Part shown: positions 20,597 to 29,950 of the stretch, piece after piece
How positions within the stretch are numbered: the stretch's first letter is position 1
Layout: each line of letters opens with the position of its first letter
Origin: Salinimonas profundi
GTDB lineage: Bacteria; Pseudomonadota; Gammaproteobacteria; Enterobacterales; Alteromonadaceae
DNA length: 64,000 bases
Direction: 5' to 3'
Assembly (NCBI RefSeq): GCF_014750655.1
Contig: NZ_JABBXD010000006.1
Location: 1-64,000 of the forward strand
The notes under the pieces: model-generated
Database searches by the model: none
What the model saw: only the letters and a program-made list of their open reading frames with translations
What the model was told of the DNA's origin: nothing
Program-made: the position numbers and the translations under genes

Positions 20597-21766
20597 TCAG
20601 CGTAATGACTCAAGCGCGGTTTGTTTCGCCATGTATAGCGCACGTGAGCGGTCATCCCAGGCAAGCTGATGCGCTTTGGTAAGCGCCTGATGTGCCTCAT
20701 CCAGTTTTTCCTGCAGGAAAAAACAGCGGGCCTGCTCGCGGTACACGTCATCCAGATAGGGCGCCAGTTGCTTTGCCTTGTCTAAAAAGTACTGTGCCTT
20801 TTTCAGTTCCCTGCGGTCGATGTGCTCGCTGGCAAGGGTAATCCAGCTGTACGGGTTTTCATCATTTTGGTGTAACAGAAGTTCACCAACCTCTGCAGCT
20901 TCCTGCTCCCTTCCCTGCCGCGAAAGCAATGAAAGATAGTTGCTCAGCAAAGTGATGTCCGTAATGTCGTGCGCTATCGCCTGTTGATAAAGCTGCTCGG
21001 CTTCATCCTGCTTATCCAGCCGCCTGAGAACCACCGCCATCGCACTGACATTTTCCGGATCATTGGGTGCCAGCTTCAGCGCTTTGTCAGCAAGCCAGAA
21101 GGCTTTGCTAACATGGTTGTCCACCAGCGCCACAGCAACTTTGTTTCTGTAAAACATAGCGCTTACCGCATCCTGCGACACATATTCGCCTTTTACGTTG
21201 CCGTAACTGGGGAAGTAATCAATGATGACTGAGGCAGGTACAAGAACTTTTGGGAAGGAGCCGTCGTCTCTGCCTTCTTTGTTTACTGTATTGTAAGCTT
21301 TGGTGCGCACATGCGATGAAAGCATCATGATATCGCCCTGCTTTTTGTAGACAGGTGGCGAATTCATCTTTTGAAATTTCAGATCTATGTCGGCCACCGA
21401 CGCCAGCGCCGCCGTAATGACTGCAAGACTCAGGCAGTTACCGTTATCCAGAATCGCAGCCTCAGTGGCATTATGCGTACTTCCGTTATACGTAAAACCA
21501 TGTAGCGTTTTTTCCAGATACTTCGCTAACCGCTGGTGAGGCGCCAGGGATTGATTATGTGGTGCGTGAAACCAATTGAGAAACGCCACTTTCTCGGTGT
21601 CAGGCAGTGCATAAATCTCATCCGGCTCAAAGACTGCCGCCTCATTCACGCTAACATCACTGTAATGCGCCTGCCAACTAACAGGATTGACGGTTGCTGC
21701 TTTTGATTTTTCGCCATTCATAGACGTGCAGCCCGTACCCACTACCACTACGGCCAATAACGCCAA
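20597..21766 (-). CDS. TPR lipoprotein with transglutaminase-like domain
   Basis: About 389 residues. A hydrophobic start (LLAVVVVGTGC) ends in a lipobox cysteine, so it is probably a lipoprotein. Residues 60-200 include DNGNCLSLAVITAAL and a later SSHV, resembling the Cys-His core of SirB1-like transglutaminase folds. The C-terminal half (from about 215) consists of tetratricopeptide repeats (ALKLAPNDPENVSAMAVVLRR and following). The start codon is uncertain: no ATG or GTG is in frame, TTG at 21766 is the nearest, and the reading frame stays open upstream with a better charged n-region (NRGTRLKW). Function unknown; it may bind a protein partner at the membrane. Confidence 0.7.
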   Translation of the reverse strand: MALLAVVVVGTGCTSMNGEKSKAATVNPVSWQAHYSDVSVNEAAVFEPDEIYALPDTEKVAFLNWFHAPHNQSLAPHQRLAKYLEKTLHGFTYNGSTHNATEAAILDNGNCLSLAVITAALASVADIDLKFQKMNSPPVYKKQGDIMMLSSHVRTKAYNTVNKEGRDDGSFPKVLVPASVIIDYFPSYGNVKGEYVSQDAVSAMFYRNKVAVALVDNHVSKAFWLADKALKLAPNDPENVSAMAVVLRRLDKQDEAEQLYQQAIAHDITDITLLSNYLSLLSRQGREQEAAEVGELLLHQNDENPYSWITLASEHIDRRELKKAQYFLDKAKQLAPYLDDVYREQARCFFLQEKLDEAHQALTKAHQLAWDDRSRALYMAKQTALESLR

Positions 21767-21850
21767 CCACTTCAGGCGCGTGCCTCTGTTTGTAAACTGT
21801 ATACCGCTATTAATTCCTTTACGAGCGACACATTTGCGCTGATTAAAACT

Positions 21851-23692
21851 TTACTCTACACCGATAAATCCACCGGTCTGATGCGCCCACAACTTAGCAT
21901 AAATGCCATTATGAGCGACAAGCTCTGAATGCGTACCTGATTCAACTACCCTGCCCTGGTCTAACACAAGCAGCCTATCCATCTGCGCAATAGTAGAAAG
22001 ACGGTGCGCAATAGCCAGCACGGTTTTGTTTTCCATAACTGAATTCAGGCAATCCTGAATGGCGGCCTCTACTTCAGAGTCCAGCGCGGAGGTGGCTTCA
22101 TCCAAAATCAGTATGGGTGCATCTTTTAACAATACCCGGGCAATCGCGATACGCTGACGCTGACCGCCGGATAATTTGACGCCGCGTTCGCCCACATGCG
22201 CGTCGTACCCCGTTCGTCCGGCATTGTCAGTTAACGTCAGAATAAAGTCATGCGCTTCTGCTCGCTTCGCTGCAGCCACCATTTCTTCTTCTGAGGCATC
22301 CGTTCTGCCATACAAAATATTATCTCTGACAGAGCGGTGCATTAACGACGTATCCTGAGTCACCATACTTATCATGGCACGCAAGCTTTCCTGTGGTACC
22401 GCATCGATGGATTTTCCGTCAATCGTTATCGCGCCACTACGCACATCGTAAAACCGCATCAGCAGATTAACCAATGTCGATTTTCCTGCCCCGGAGCGTC
22501 CGACCAATCCCACTTTTTCGCCCGCTCGAATATTGATATTGAGATCTTCAAAAACATTAATGGGACGGCCTTCGGCGCCAAGGTAACCGAAATTGACGTT
22601 ATCAAATGTGATGGCGCCTCCACGCACAGCAAGCGGTGTCGCTTCCGGGCTATCCTGAACACTTACCGGCTGTGAAAGCGTATTAATGCCATCCTGCACG
22701 GTACCAAGATTCTCAAACAGCGAGGACACTTCCCACATAATCCAGTGTGACATCCCGTTTAGCCGCAAACACAGACTAATCGCAATGGCGATATCACCGG
22801 GCGATACGATTTGCTGCAGCCACAAATAAATGCTTAACGCACCGATGGCAAAGATCAGAATAGCATTGGCCATCTCCACACAGCTTTCCAGCACCGTGAC
22901 CAGCCGCATCTGCGGGTAAACTGTTTTCAGGAAACCGTCCATGCTTTCTTTCGCGTAATTGGCTTCGCGGCGACTATGAGAGAAAAGCTTTACCGTTGTG
23001 ATGTTGGTATAGCTGTCTACAATGCGTCCGGTCATTACTGAACGCGCATCGGCCTGGCGCTGAGATATCTGTTTAATTTTGGGCACCAGTACCCGCAAGA
23101 TACACACGTAAACCGCAAACCAGATAATGAGTGGCACGGCCAGCCGCCAGTCTGTACTGAATATCAATACCACCATAGAAATGAAGTAGACACTGATATA
23201 AACCAGCAGGTCGAGGATCTTCATAACGGTTTCACGTACCGACAGCGCAGTTTGCATCACTTTGGTGGCTACGCGCCCGGCAAATTCGTCATGGAAAAAA
23301 CTCAGGCTTTGCCCCAGCAAATAGCGGTGGGCCTGCCAGCGGATTCGCATGGGATAATTGCCCATTAATCCTTGCCGGCTGAATAAAGAGCGCAGCAAAA
23401 TGAAGCCGGGTATCAATACCAGTACGGTCAGACCCATCCCCACCAACGTCCACTTCTCATTCTGTAAAAATGTTTCGCGATCGTGTTCAGAGAACCAATC
23501 GACCATTTGTCCTAAAAAGCCAAACAGCGCGACTTCCAGAATCGCGACAATGGCACTGAGCACTGACACAATGGCAATTATTTTCCACATGCCCTGACTG
23601 TAATGCCGACAAAACGCGACTATTCCTTTGGGCGGCTGGTCAGGAGAGGTCTCGGGAAACGGCTGAGTAAGCCGCTCAAAAAATGAAAACAT
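21851..23692 (-). CDS. ABC exporter, fused membrane and ATPase domains
   Basis: 613 residues, MsbA/multidrug type half-transporter that would act as a dimer. Residues 1-340 hold six membrane helices (for example IIAIVSVLSAIVAILEVAL). The ATPase follows, with Walker A GLVGRSGAGKSTLVNLL near 395, signature LSGGQRQRIAIARVLL near 500 and Walker B ILILDEATSALD near 522. The substrate is not predictable. It lies 11 bases downstream of the RraA-like gene, so the two probably share a transcript. Confidence 0.88.
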   Translation of the reverse strand: MFSFFERLTQPFPETSPDQPPKGIVAFCRHYSQGMWKIIAIVSVLSAIVAILEVALFGFLGQMVDWFSEHDRETFLQNEKWTLVGMGLTVLVLIPGFILLRSLFSRQGLMGNYPMRIRWQAHRYLLGQSLSFFHDEFAGRVATKVMQTALSVRETVMKILDLLVYISVYFISMVVLIFSTDWRLAVPLIIWFAVYVCILRVLVPKIKQISQRQADARSVMTGRIVDSYTNITTVKLFSHSRREANYAKESMDGFLKTVYPQMRLVTVLESCVEMANAILIFAIGALSIYLWLQQIVSPGDIAIAISLCLRLNGMSHWIMWEVSSLFENLGTVQDGINTLSQPVSVQDSPEATPLAVRGGAITFDNVNFGYLGAEGRPINVFEDLNINIRAGEKVGLVGRSGAGKSTLVNLLMRFYDVRSGAITIDGKSIDAVPQESLRAMISMVTQDTSLMHRSVRDNILYGRTDASEEEMVAAAKRAEAHDFILTLTDNAGRTGYDAHVGERGVKLSGGQRQRIAIARVLLKDAPILILDEATSALDSEVEAAIQDCLNSVMENKTVLAIAHRLSTIAQMDRLLVLDQGRVVESGTHSELVAHNGIYAKLWAHQTGGFIGVE

Positions 23693-23703
23693 AGATACTC
23701 TTG

Positions 23704-24321
23704 TTACTTCTCGGTGAACCCTAAGCTTGCGAGGGTGGACTGGACTTTTTCATAGTGCTGCTCCTGCCAGGCGTCCAGTGACATACTCTGATCCTTCTGG
23801 GCACGGGCATGAGCTACTTCGTATGCGTGGTTTGCCTCACTTTCAGGAATGACAGCAATCCCTTCTTCATCGGCAACAATGATATCACCAGGGCAAACAC
23901 GCACACCACCGCAATTCACAGGCTCATTTAGCGGTGATAATTTATTTTTTGCACCGGGCTTGGGAATAACGCCACGGGCAAATACAGGGAATTGCATGGC
24001 GCGCACCTCAGCTAAGTCGCGGATAGTACCATCCAGCACAAAGCCTGTAATACCGCGTCGTTGGGCAATTGCACATACATTGCCGCCGGCCAGCGCAAAG
24101 GCATCGTCAGCCTGAACAACAATGATATCACCGGGCTGTGCACGATAAATTGCAGCATGTAGCATCAGATGGTCACCCGCCTCACATTTAACGGTAAAGG
24201 CCGGCCCGCTAATGGCGGGCACCGGCTGCCAGAGCGACCGGATCTGATAATCCATAAACTGCTCTCTGGGCAGGGCATCTGCATACTCGCAGGTTGAAAC
24301 TGCGTTAAAGTTGACTGCCAT
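23704..24321 (-). CDS. RraA-like / 4-hydroxy-4-methyl-2-oxoglutarate aldolase family protein
   Basis: 205 residues. GDIIVVQADDAFALAGGNVCAIA-type glycine segment (split here between positions 85 and 106) followed by the family motif GFVLDGTIRDL, whose Arg-Asp pair binds metal and substrate in class II HMG/CHA aldolases. It begins MAVNFNAVSTCEYADALPRE. Family members either cleave 4-carboxy-4-hydroxy-2-oxoadipate or inhibit RNase E. No aromatic degradation genes lie nearby, so the substrate is unknown. It is divergent from the M13 peptidase and precedes the ABC exporter. Confidence 0.82.
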   Translation of the reverse strand: MAVNFNAVSTCEYADALPREQFMDYQIRSLWQPVPAISGPAFTVKCEAGDHLMLHAAIYRAQPGDIIVVQADDAFALAGGNVCAIAQRRGITGFVLDGTIRDLAEVRAMQFPVFARGVIPKPGAKNKLSPLNEPVNCGGVRVCPGDIIVADEEGIAVIPESEANHAYEVAHARAQKDQSMSLDAWQEQHYEKVQSTLASLGFTEK

Positions 24322-24372
24322 TTTCCGCTCCCTCTCGTTGTCAGATATGCACTATATCAGGTGCCACCGGTT

Positions 24373-24405
24373 AAGTTGTTACAACTTGTGTATTTCCACT
24401 ATAAA
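24373..24405 (+). promoter_or_regulatory. Putative promoter and operator of the M13 peptidase
   Basis: TTGTTA (24376-24381), an 18-base spacer and TATAAA (24400-24405). A 15-base palindrome AAGTTGT-T-ACAACTT (24373-24387) covers the -35 element and looks like an operator for a dimeric repressor. It lies in the 153-base divergent spacer with the RraA-like gene, so it could serve both. The regulator is unknown. Confidence 0.5.
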
Positions 24406-24474
24406 TGATGTTTTTCCGCGTGGGGACATGCTATTAAAAATAAGCACACGTTTATCAACGTCAAAGGGAAGATA

Positions 24475-26559
24475 ATGAAAAAGACACTTTTAAGTTTGTC
24501 AGTACTCATGGCACTGACAGCCTGTAGTCCTGAACAGAGCGCCACTGAACAACAAAATCAGAGCAGTGAAAAGCAAACTGCCCAAACGGACAGCCAGAAA
24601 GAACAACAACTCACATCCGGGGTGATTAAAGAAAACATGGATACCTCGGTGGACCCGGGAAATGATTTCTATGCCTACGTGAACGGCGGCTGGATGAAAA
24701 AAGCGGAAATTCCGGCTGACAAGTCATCTTACGGTACGTTCCAGATGCTTCATGATGAGTCTCAGGAACATGTTATGGAAATCATCAAATCATCTGCAGA
24801 AGGCGACTTTGAAAAAGGCAGCAACGAGCAAAAAGTTGGTGATTTTTACAAATCGTATATGGATTTAGAAACCCGCAACAAGCGCGGCTTAGAGCCATTA
24901 AGCGGTGAGATCAAGAAAATTGACGAGATTTCATCTTACAAGCAATTAGCGCAGTATTTCGCTTATGCCAACCGTTACGGCTTTGGTGCACCTTTCGCAC
25001 TTGGTCAGTATGTTGACTTTAAATCCCCCGAAACGTACATGATCTATGCGTGGCAGGGCGGCCTGGGACTGCCTGAGCGTGAGTACTATTTCAAAGATGA
25101 TGAAGAATCCAAAACGCTGAGGGATAAATACGTCAAACATATTCAGACGATGTTTGAGCTGGCAAAGTTCGACACCCCACAGCAAAGCGCTAAAACAATC
25201 ATGGATCTTGAAACGGCAATCGCCGAGATGCACATGAAAAAAGAAGCGACACGTGACTGGGCCTCAAACTACAAGAAAGTCGCACTGGACGATTTAGATT
25301 CGGTAATGTCTGAGTTTGACTGGGAGACGTATCTTGAGGAAGCGCAACTGACTGATCTTGACGGTCTGGTTGTCATGCAGTCAGATTTTATGGCGTCACT
25401 GGATACGCTGATTACTGATACAGACCTGGCGACGTGGAAAACATTTTTAAAGTGGCACCTGCTTCACGCCAATGCCACCCGTCTGAACGAAGCGCTGGAC
25501 GAAGAAAACTTTGCGTTTTACAGCAAGGCATTACATGGCGTTGATGAACAGAAGCCGCAATGGCGCCGCGCAGTGTCGCTGCTCAATGGTACGGTTGGTG
25601 AAATCATCGGCAAGGTTTATGTTGAAAAGCACTTCCCGCCAGAAGCTAAAGCGCGTATGAAAGAGATGGTCGATAATCTGATTGCGGCCTATCGCACCAG
25701 CATTGAAAAGCTTGACTGGATGACCGATGAGACCCGTGAGCAGGCACTGGACAAACTGTCTAAATTTACGGTGAAAATTGGTTATCCGGATAAGTGGAAA
25801 GACTATTCAGCGCTGGAAGTTGAGGCTGATGATCTGTATGGCAATATCAAACGTCATGCCGATGTGAATTACCAGATTATGCTGGAAAAACAAGGCGGTC
25901 CGGTATGGGATCATGAATGGGGCATGACACCTCAAACGGTGAACGCGTATTACAGCCCACCGAATAATGAAATCGTCTTCCCGGCTGCGATTTTACAACC
26001 GCCGTTTTTTGATATGCAAGCTGAGGACGCCGTTAACTATGGCGGTATCGGCGCGGTTATCGGACATGAAATCGGTCATGGGTTCGATGACTCAGGCTCA
26101 ACCTTTGACGGTGATGGCGTACTGAGAAACTGGTGGACGGATGCCGATCGCAAGGAATTCGAAAACCGCACAGGTATGCTGGTTAATCAATACAGTGAGT
26201 TTGAGGCCTTGCCTGACCTTTTCGTTAATGGTGAGTTCACCCTGGGTGAAAACATCGGTGATTTGGGCGGCGTCAGTATTGCGCTGAAAGCCTACCACAT
26301 GTCACTGGATGACGAGAAGGCACCAGAGATGGATGGCTTTACAGGTGACCAGCGCGTGTTTATCGGTTACGGCCAGGTGTGGGCGACTAAGTATCGTGAT
26401 GAGGCATTACGAAACCTTGTACAAACCGACCCGCATTCGCCGGCAAAATTCAGAACCAACGGTGCGGTAAGAAACGTTTCTGAGTTTTATGAGGCATTTG
26501 ATGTCACCAAAGAAGATGCGCTGTATCTTCCGCCAGAAGAACGCGTAAAAATCTGGTAG
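24475..26559 (+). CDS. M13 family (neprilysin-type) zinc metallopeptidase lipoprotein
   Basis: 694 residues. A lipoprotein signal (SVLMALTAC) is followed by a Gln/Ser-rich linker to about residue 45. The long N-terminal M13 domain follows, then the catalytic domain with substrate-binding NAYYSPPNNEIVFPA, zinc motif GHEIGHGFDDSG near 528-540 and the third ligand GENIGDLGG near 592. PepO-type peptidases of this family cleave small peptides outside the cytoplasm, and this one is probably membrane-anchored. Monocistronic: own promoter and terminator. Confidence 0.93.
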   Translation: MKKTLLSLSVLMALTACSPEQSATEQQNQSSEKQTAQTDSQKEQQLTSGVIKENMDTSVDPGNDFYAYVNGGWMKKAEIPADKSSYGTFQMLHDESQEHVMEIIKSSAEGDFEKGSNEQKVGDFYKSYMDLETRNKRGLEPLSGEIKKIDEISSYKQLAQYFAYANRYGFGAPFALGQYVDFKSPETYMIYAWQGGLGLPEREYYFKDDEESKTLRDKYVKHIQTMFELAKFDTPQQSAKTIMDLETAIAEMHMKKEATRDWASNYKKVALDDLDSVMSEFDWETYLEEAQLTDLDGLVVMQSDFMASLDTLITDTDLATWKTFLKWHLLHANATRLNEALDEENFAFYSKALHGVDEQKPQWRRAVSLLNGTVGEIIGKVYVEKHFPPEAKARMKEMVDNLIAAYRTSIEKLDWMTDETREQALDKLSKFTVKIGYPDKWKDYSALEVEADDLYGNIKRHADVNYQIMLEKQGGPVWDHEWGMTPQTVNAYYSPPNNEIVFPAAILQPPFFDMQAEDAVNYGGIGAVIGHEIGHGFDDSGSTFDGDGVLRNWWTDADRKEFENRTGMLVNQYSEFEALPDLFVNGEFTLGENIGDLGGVSIALKAYHMSLDDEKAPEMDGFTGDQRVFIGYGQVWATKYRDEALRNLVQTDPHSPAKFRTNGAVRNVSEFYEAFDVTKEDALYLPPEERVKIW

Positions 26560-26572
26560 CAGTGGTGATTAA

Positions 26573-26600
26573 TAAACGGGGCGATGGCCCCGTTTTTTTT
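26573..26600 (+). terminator. Terminator of the M13 peptidase gene
   Basis: CGGGGC, loop GATG, GCCCCG (26577-26592) followed by eight T. A strong plus-strand Rho-independent terminator located between two convergent genes. Confidence 0.9.
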
Positions 26601-26601
26601 A

Positions 26602-27003
26602 CTATTTGCAGGTTAATTCCAGTAATACCTGATGTGCGCGCTGCGCTTTATCCCAGGGCACAAAAATATGATCATGATAAAAACCGGCGATAATATTGGC
26701 ACTGATGTCTGAGCGCGTCAGAGCATCGGTCATGGCGGCAGTCATGCCCACTGCATTCAGACTGGAATGCACTTTACAGGTGATGCATGCAAATGGCCCT
26801 TCAGCCTGTAACCCATAAATTTTGACATCCTGCATCTCGACAATAACGGTAATGCCTTCTGTCTCGCGATAAAAGCCTTTAACCGCCTGCAATGGCAACT
26901 GACTGAAACGTTGCTCTGTCACACTGCAAAAGCCATAAGGCTGTGCATCAATTTCAGGCGTGAGTTGTGTCAGTAATGTGGATAAATCTGTTTCGCCAGC
27001 CAT
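26602..27003 (-). CDS. ACT-domain protein
   Basis: 133 residues with a pair of ACT-like halves: a GITVIVE strand in the first and ITCKVHSSLNAVGMTAAMT, the usual ACT beta-alpha start, in the second. It resembles the small free-standing ACT proteins related to aspartate kinase regulatory domains (ACT_3 type), which probably bind amino acids. No enzyme domain. It lies 20 bases downstream of dbpA, in the same direction. Confidence 0.75.
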   Translation of the reverse strand: MAGETDLSTLLTQLTPEIDAQPYGFCSVTEQRFSQLPLQAVKGFYRETEGITVIVEMQDVKIYGLQAEGPFACITCKVHSSLNAVGMTAAMTDALTRSDISANIIAGFYHDHIFVPWDKAQRAHQVLLELTCK

Positions 27004-27023
27004 CTGGATTCCTTCACTAACTG

Positions 27024-28403
27024 TTATTGCAGCTTTCTGGCTCTGACCCGCTTCCCTTTAATTTTGCCTTCGCGAAACAGTCGCATCGCCTTCTTCACAC
27101 TGCGTTGTTTAACCGCAATATAACTTACCTGGCTTTGTACACTGATTTTACCAATATCGTTTGCTTCAATTTGTGCATCCTGAGTAAGTGACCCCAGAAA
27201 ATCTCCTGGGCGCAGCTTTTGTTTTTTCCCCGCACTGACTGCGATGCAGCTGAATTCCGGCGTTCTGATACGATTAGCGTGAAAGCGCAGGCTCTGAAAG
27301 CCTTTGCGCTCCATATTCTCGCCTTTCAGCTGTTCAATGCGACCTAAAGCAGGCTCTTCGGCTTCACTGCATAGCGTAAAGGCCTGGCCTTTCTCGCCGG
27401 CTCTGCCGGTGCGACCAATCCGGTGTATGTGCACCTCCGGATCCTCACTTACCGTATAGTTGATGACACAGTCAACGCCTTTGATATCCAGGCCGCGGGC
27501 TGCCACGTCTGTGGCAATCAATACCTGCAGACTGTCACTGGCAAACTGCATCAGCACCTCATTGCGCTGTTGCTGTGTAAGGTCGCCTTGCAACTGCTTA
27601 ACGGCAAACCCTTCCTGTGCAAGGGCTTCATAAACAGATGACACCTGCACACGGGTATTACAAAAAACGATAGCTTTTTGAGGTTGTGCTTCTGACAACA
27701 CACCTTTTAAGGCATTAAGCCGGTGCTTATCTTCCACTCTGTAAACCAGCTCGTTGATGTCTGGTCGCTGGACATCTTCCTCAGCCTGGCGGTGCGTGAC
27801 CGGATCATCCAGATATTGCTGCGCCTGTTTTTCGATAGCGGCGGTGTAGGTAGCGGAGAAAAACAAAGTCTGTGCATGTTGCGGGGTCAGTGAAAACAGC
27901 AAATCAATGTCTTCTGCGAACCCCATATCCAGCATCCGGTCTGCTTCATCCAACACTCTCACTTTCACCGCGCCCAGCGCCAGCCGACGTTTAGAAACAT
28001 GCTCCACCAGTCGCCCTGGCGTGGCTACCACTACCGAGGCACCATGTTTAAGAGACTGAATTTGTGGCCCCATCGCCACACCGCCGCACAGGGTAAGCAC
28101 CTTCAGATTTGGCATTTGCCGGCCCACAAGGCGAATTTGCTGACTGACCTGTTCGGCCAACTCTCGGGTAGGGCAAATCACCAGAAGCTGGGTAGCATAG
28201 TCAGTAGGATCAACCTTGTTCAGTCCGGCCACCGCAAACGCGATGGTTTTACCCGAGCCTGTGCTTGCCTGAACTAAAACATCTTTTCCGGACAGTGAGT
28301 CAGGCAGGGTATCTGCCTGAACTTGTGTCATCGTTGTAAAGCCTGCACTGGTCAGTGCTTCACTGATTTGTGCATTTAAAGAAAGATCAGAGAATTGCGG
28401 CAT
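27024..28403 (-). CDS. dbpA: ATP-dependent RNA helicase DbpA
   Basis: DEAD-box helicase for 50S subunit assembly, 459 residues from the ATG at 28403 (E. coli 457). That start (MPQFSDLSLNAQISE) has AGGA six bases upstream; an in-frame ATG at 28421 lies inside the previous gene and lacks a site. Motifs: ASTGSGKT near 45, VLDEADRML (DEAD) near 150, SATY, and HRIGRTGRAG. The C-terminal 75 residues (from about 385) form the DbpA RNA-binding domain that docks on 23S rRNA hairpin 92. Its ATG is two bases after the upstream stop. Confidence 0.95.
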   Translation of the reverse strand: MPQFSDLSLNAQISEALTSAGFTTMTQVQADTLPDSLSGKDVLVQASTGSGKTIAFAVAGLNKVDPTDYATQLLVICPTRELAEQVSQQIRLVGRQMPNLKVLTLCGGVAMGPQIQSLKHGASVVVATPGRLVEHVSKRRLALGAVKVRVLDEADRMLDMGFAEDIDLLFSLTPQHAQTLFFSATYTAAIEKQAQQYLDDPVTHRQAEEDVQRPDINELVYRVEDKHRLNALKGVLSEAQPQKAIVFCNTRVQVSSVYEALAQEGFAVKQLQGDLTQQQRNEVLMQFASDSLQVLIATDVAARGLDIKGVDCVINYTVSEDPEVHIHRIGRTGRAGEKGQAFTLCSEAEEPALGRIEQLKGENMERKGFQSLRFHANRIRTPEFSCIAVSAGKKQKLRPGDFLGSLTQDAQIEANDIGKISVQSQVSYIAVKQRSVKKAMRLFREGKIKGKRVRARKLQ

Positions 28404-28405
28404 AT

Positions 28406-29950
28406 TTAGTCCTGTGCCCATAAGTTAACAACGCCGCTATCAATATGAACCGGCACATGATTCAACGAATTCATTTGATCGCTCCATTGTTTCGCCCATT
28501 GATGATATGCAGAAGAGTCTTTTACCTGCATCGCAGCTTGTCGCAACTGCTCCGCCAGATAAGGTGTAGTGTGTTTTTTTGACATTGCCAGATAGAGCGT
28601 AACAGGCTTCATCGGACTGGCTGGTTTGAGATTTTCACATAACTGTCTGGCAGCCTGACAGCTGATATGTAATGCAGGTGACGAGGCGTAAACCAGATCT
28701 GCCTTGCCTGATTGCACGGCTTCAAGCGCCTGCTCCCAGGCAGCGAATTGCAACACTTTGAGGCCCTTACGCTGCGCTGCGCTGACTCTGTAGTCACTTT
28801 GTAACCCGGCAACAATTTTTGTATCAGGCACATCACCTAACGACGCATAGTAATCACCCTGTTTGCTGAATAAGCCATGCCGCGTTCTGGTTACCGGCGT
28901 TATCCAGTGGAACGATTTTTCGCGCTCAGGGGTTCTGCCCAGAGCAAACGTCAGCACATTTGGTTTAACCTGCATTTCCCGCATGATGCGTGGCCAGGGC
29001 GTAATTAATATCGGCGATGACATCCCTGCAGTATCCAGAATACTGGTGACAAGGTGCGCAGCATATCCGGTAACATTTCCGGCACCATCAGATTGGGTAA
29101 AAAAGGGAGTTTCCTCGGCCAGGACCCATAGCTGCTGCTCTGTGTCAGTCTCAGTATCTCGTGATTCCGAGGCGGCAAGCGTGAGTATCTTGTTTTGAAT
29201 AATCGCTTCAAAACCACGCTGTGCATAAATGCCCACCGTCTCTTTCATGAGCTTGTCGTAGTCTTCGCTTTGTTTGTAACGCTCCGCGGCAATGCGCAAC
29301 TTACCGGCCAGTACGTCATTACCCGGTAGCTTTCCTAACGCCAGATAATTATAAAAAAAACGGTCAGTATTTAGTACTTCTACCTGTGAACAGGCTTCGG
29401 CAAACCGGTGACATAGCATCTTAAAGCCCGACGGGCTTAACAACATCCCGTCTACCCGCTTTCTGATTACGGCTTCCAGCGCCTGTTCCCAGGAAGATAA
29501 ACCAACAACATTGTTGATCCCTAAATCGGTGGCAATACTGTGACGAAAATCATCCCGCTGAATTGCTACCGATTCCACGGCATCGATATTCAGCGGATGG
29601 TCTTTTCTTACGTACAGCGTTACCTGATTGGCAAGAATGGGCGTAATCCAGTGAAAATCAGCCTCACGGGCCGGTGTTCTGGCCAGGCCCGGCGCCATCG
29701 ACCAGTGACGGGTCTGGGTATTGCGCAAAACCCGTGCGAAGGGGCGAACCTGAACATCCGCCTCCAGTCCGGCAAGGTGAATGACCTGTCTGGCTACTTC
29801 AATAGCAAACCCAGACACATTCCCCTTTTCATCGACCTCACTCAGGACCGGTGTATCATTGGTGTATACAGCCACCTTATTATCTTCATGGCCGAGCGCC
29901 CATCCGGTTACACAGATCCAGAGCAGAAAGCACCAGCTCCCTTTTTTCAT
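28406..29950 (-). CDS. Tandem periplasmic substrate-binding (SBP_bac_3-like) protein
   Basis: 514 residues. A signal peptide (residues 1-20, WCFLLWICVTGWALG) precedes two successive amino-acid-binding-protein-type domains, about 25-255 and 270-500. Both share a VSGFAIEVA / VTGYAAHLV entry motif, a GLARTPAREADFHWITP / ALGRTPEREKSFHWITP segment and an SWEQALEAV / AAWEQALEAV segment, which proves an internal duplication. There is no permease, ATPase or sensor domain. The ATG overlaps the pyrC stop by one base (TGATG), and dbpA follows after two bases, so all three are cotranslated. It may be a periplasmic sensor or scavenger; ligand unknown. Confidence 0.85.
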   Translation of the reverse strand: MKKGSWCFLLWICVTGWALGHEDNKVAVYTNDTPVLSEVDEKGNVSGFAIEVARQVIHLAGLEADVQVRPFARVLRNTQTRHWSMAPGLARTPAREADFHWITPILANQVTLYVRKDHPLNIDAVESVAIQRDDFRHSIATDLGINNVVGLSSWEQALEAVIRKRVDGMLLSPSGFKMLCHRFAEACSQVEVLNTDRFFYNYLALGKLPGNDVLAGKLRIAAERYKQSEDYDKLMKETVGIYAQRGFEAIIQNKILTLAASESRDTETDTEQQLWVLAEETPFFTQSDGAGNVTGYAAHLVTSILDTAGMSSPILITPWPRIMREMQVKPNVLTFALGRTPEREKSFHWITPVTRTRHGLFSKQGDYYASLGDVPDTKIVAGLQSDYRVSAAQRKGLKVLQFAAWEQALEAVQSGKADLVYASSPALHISCQAARQLCENLKPASPMKPVTLYLAMSKKHTTPYLAEQLRQAAMQVKDSSAYHQWAKQWSDQMNSLNHVPVHIDSGVVNLWAQD

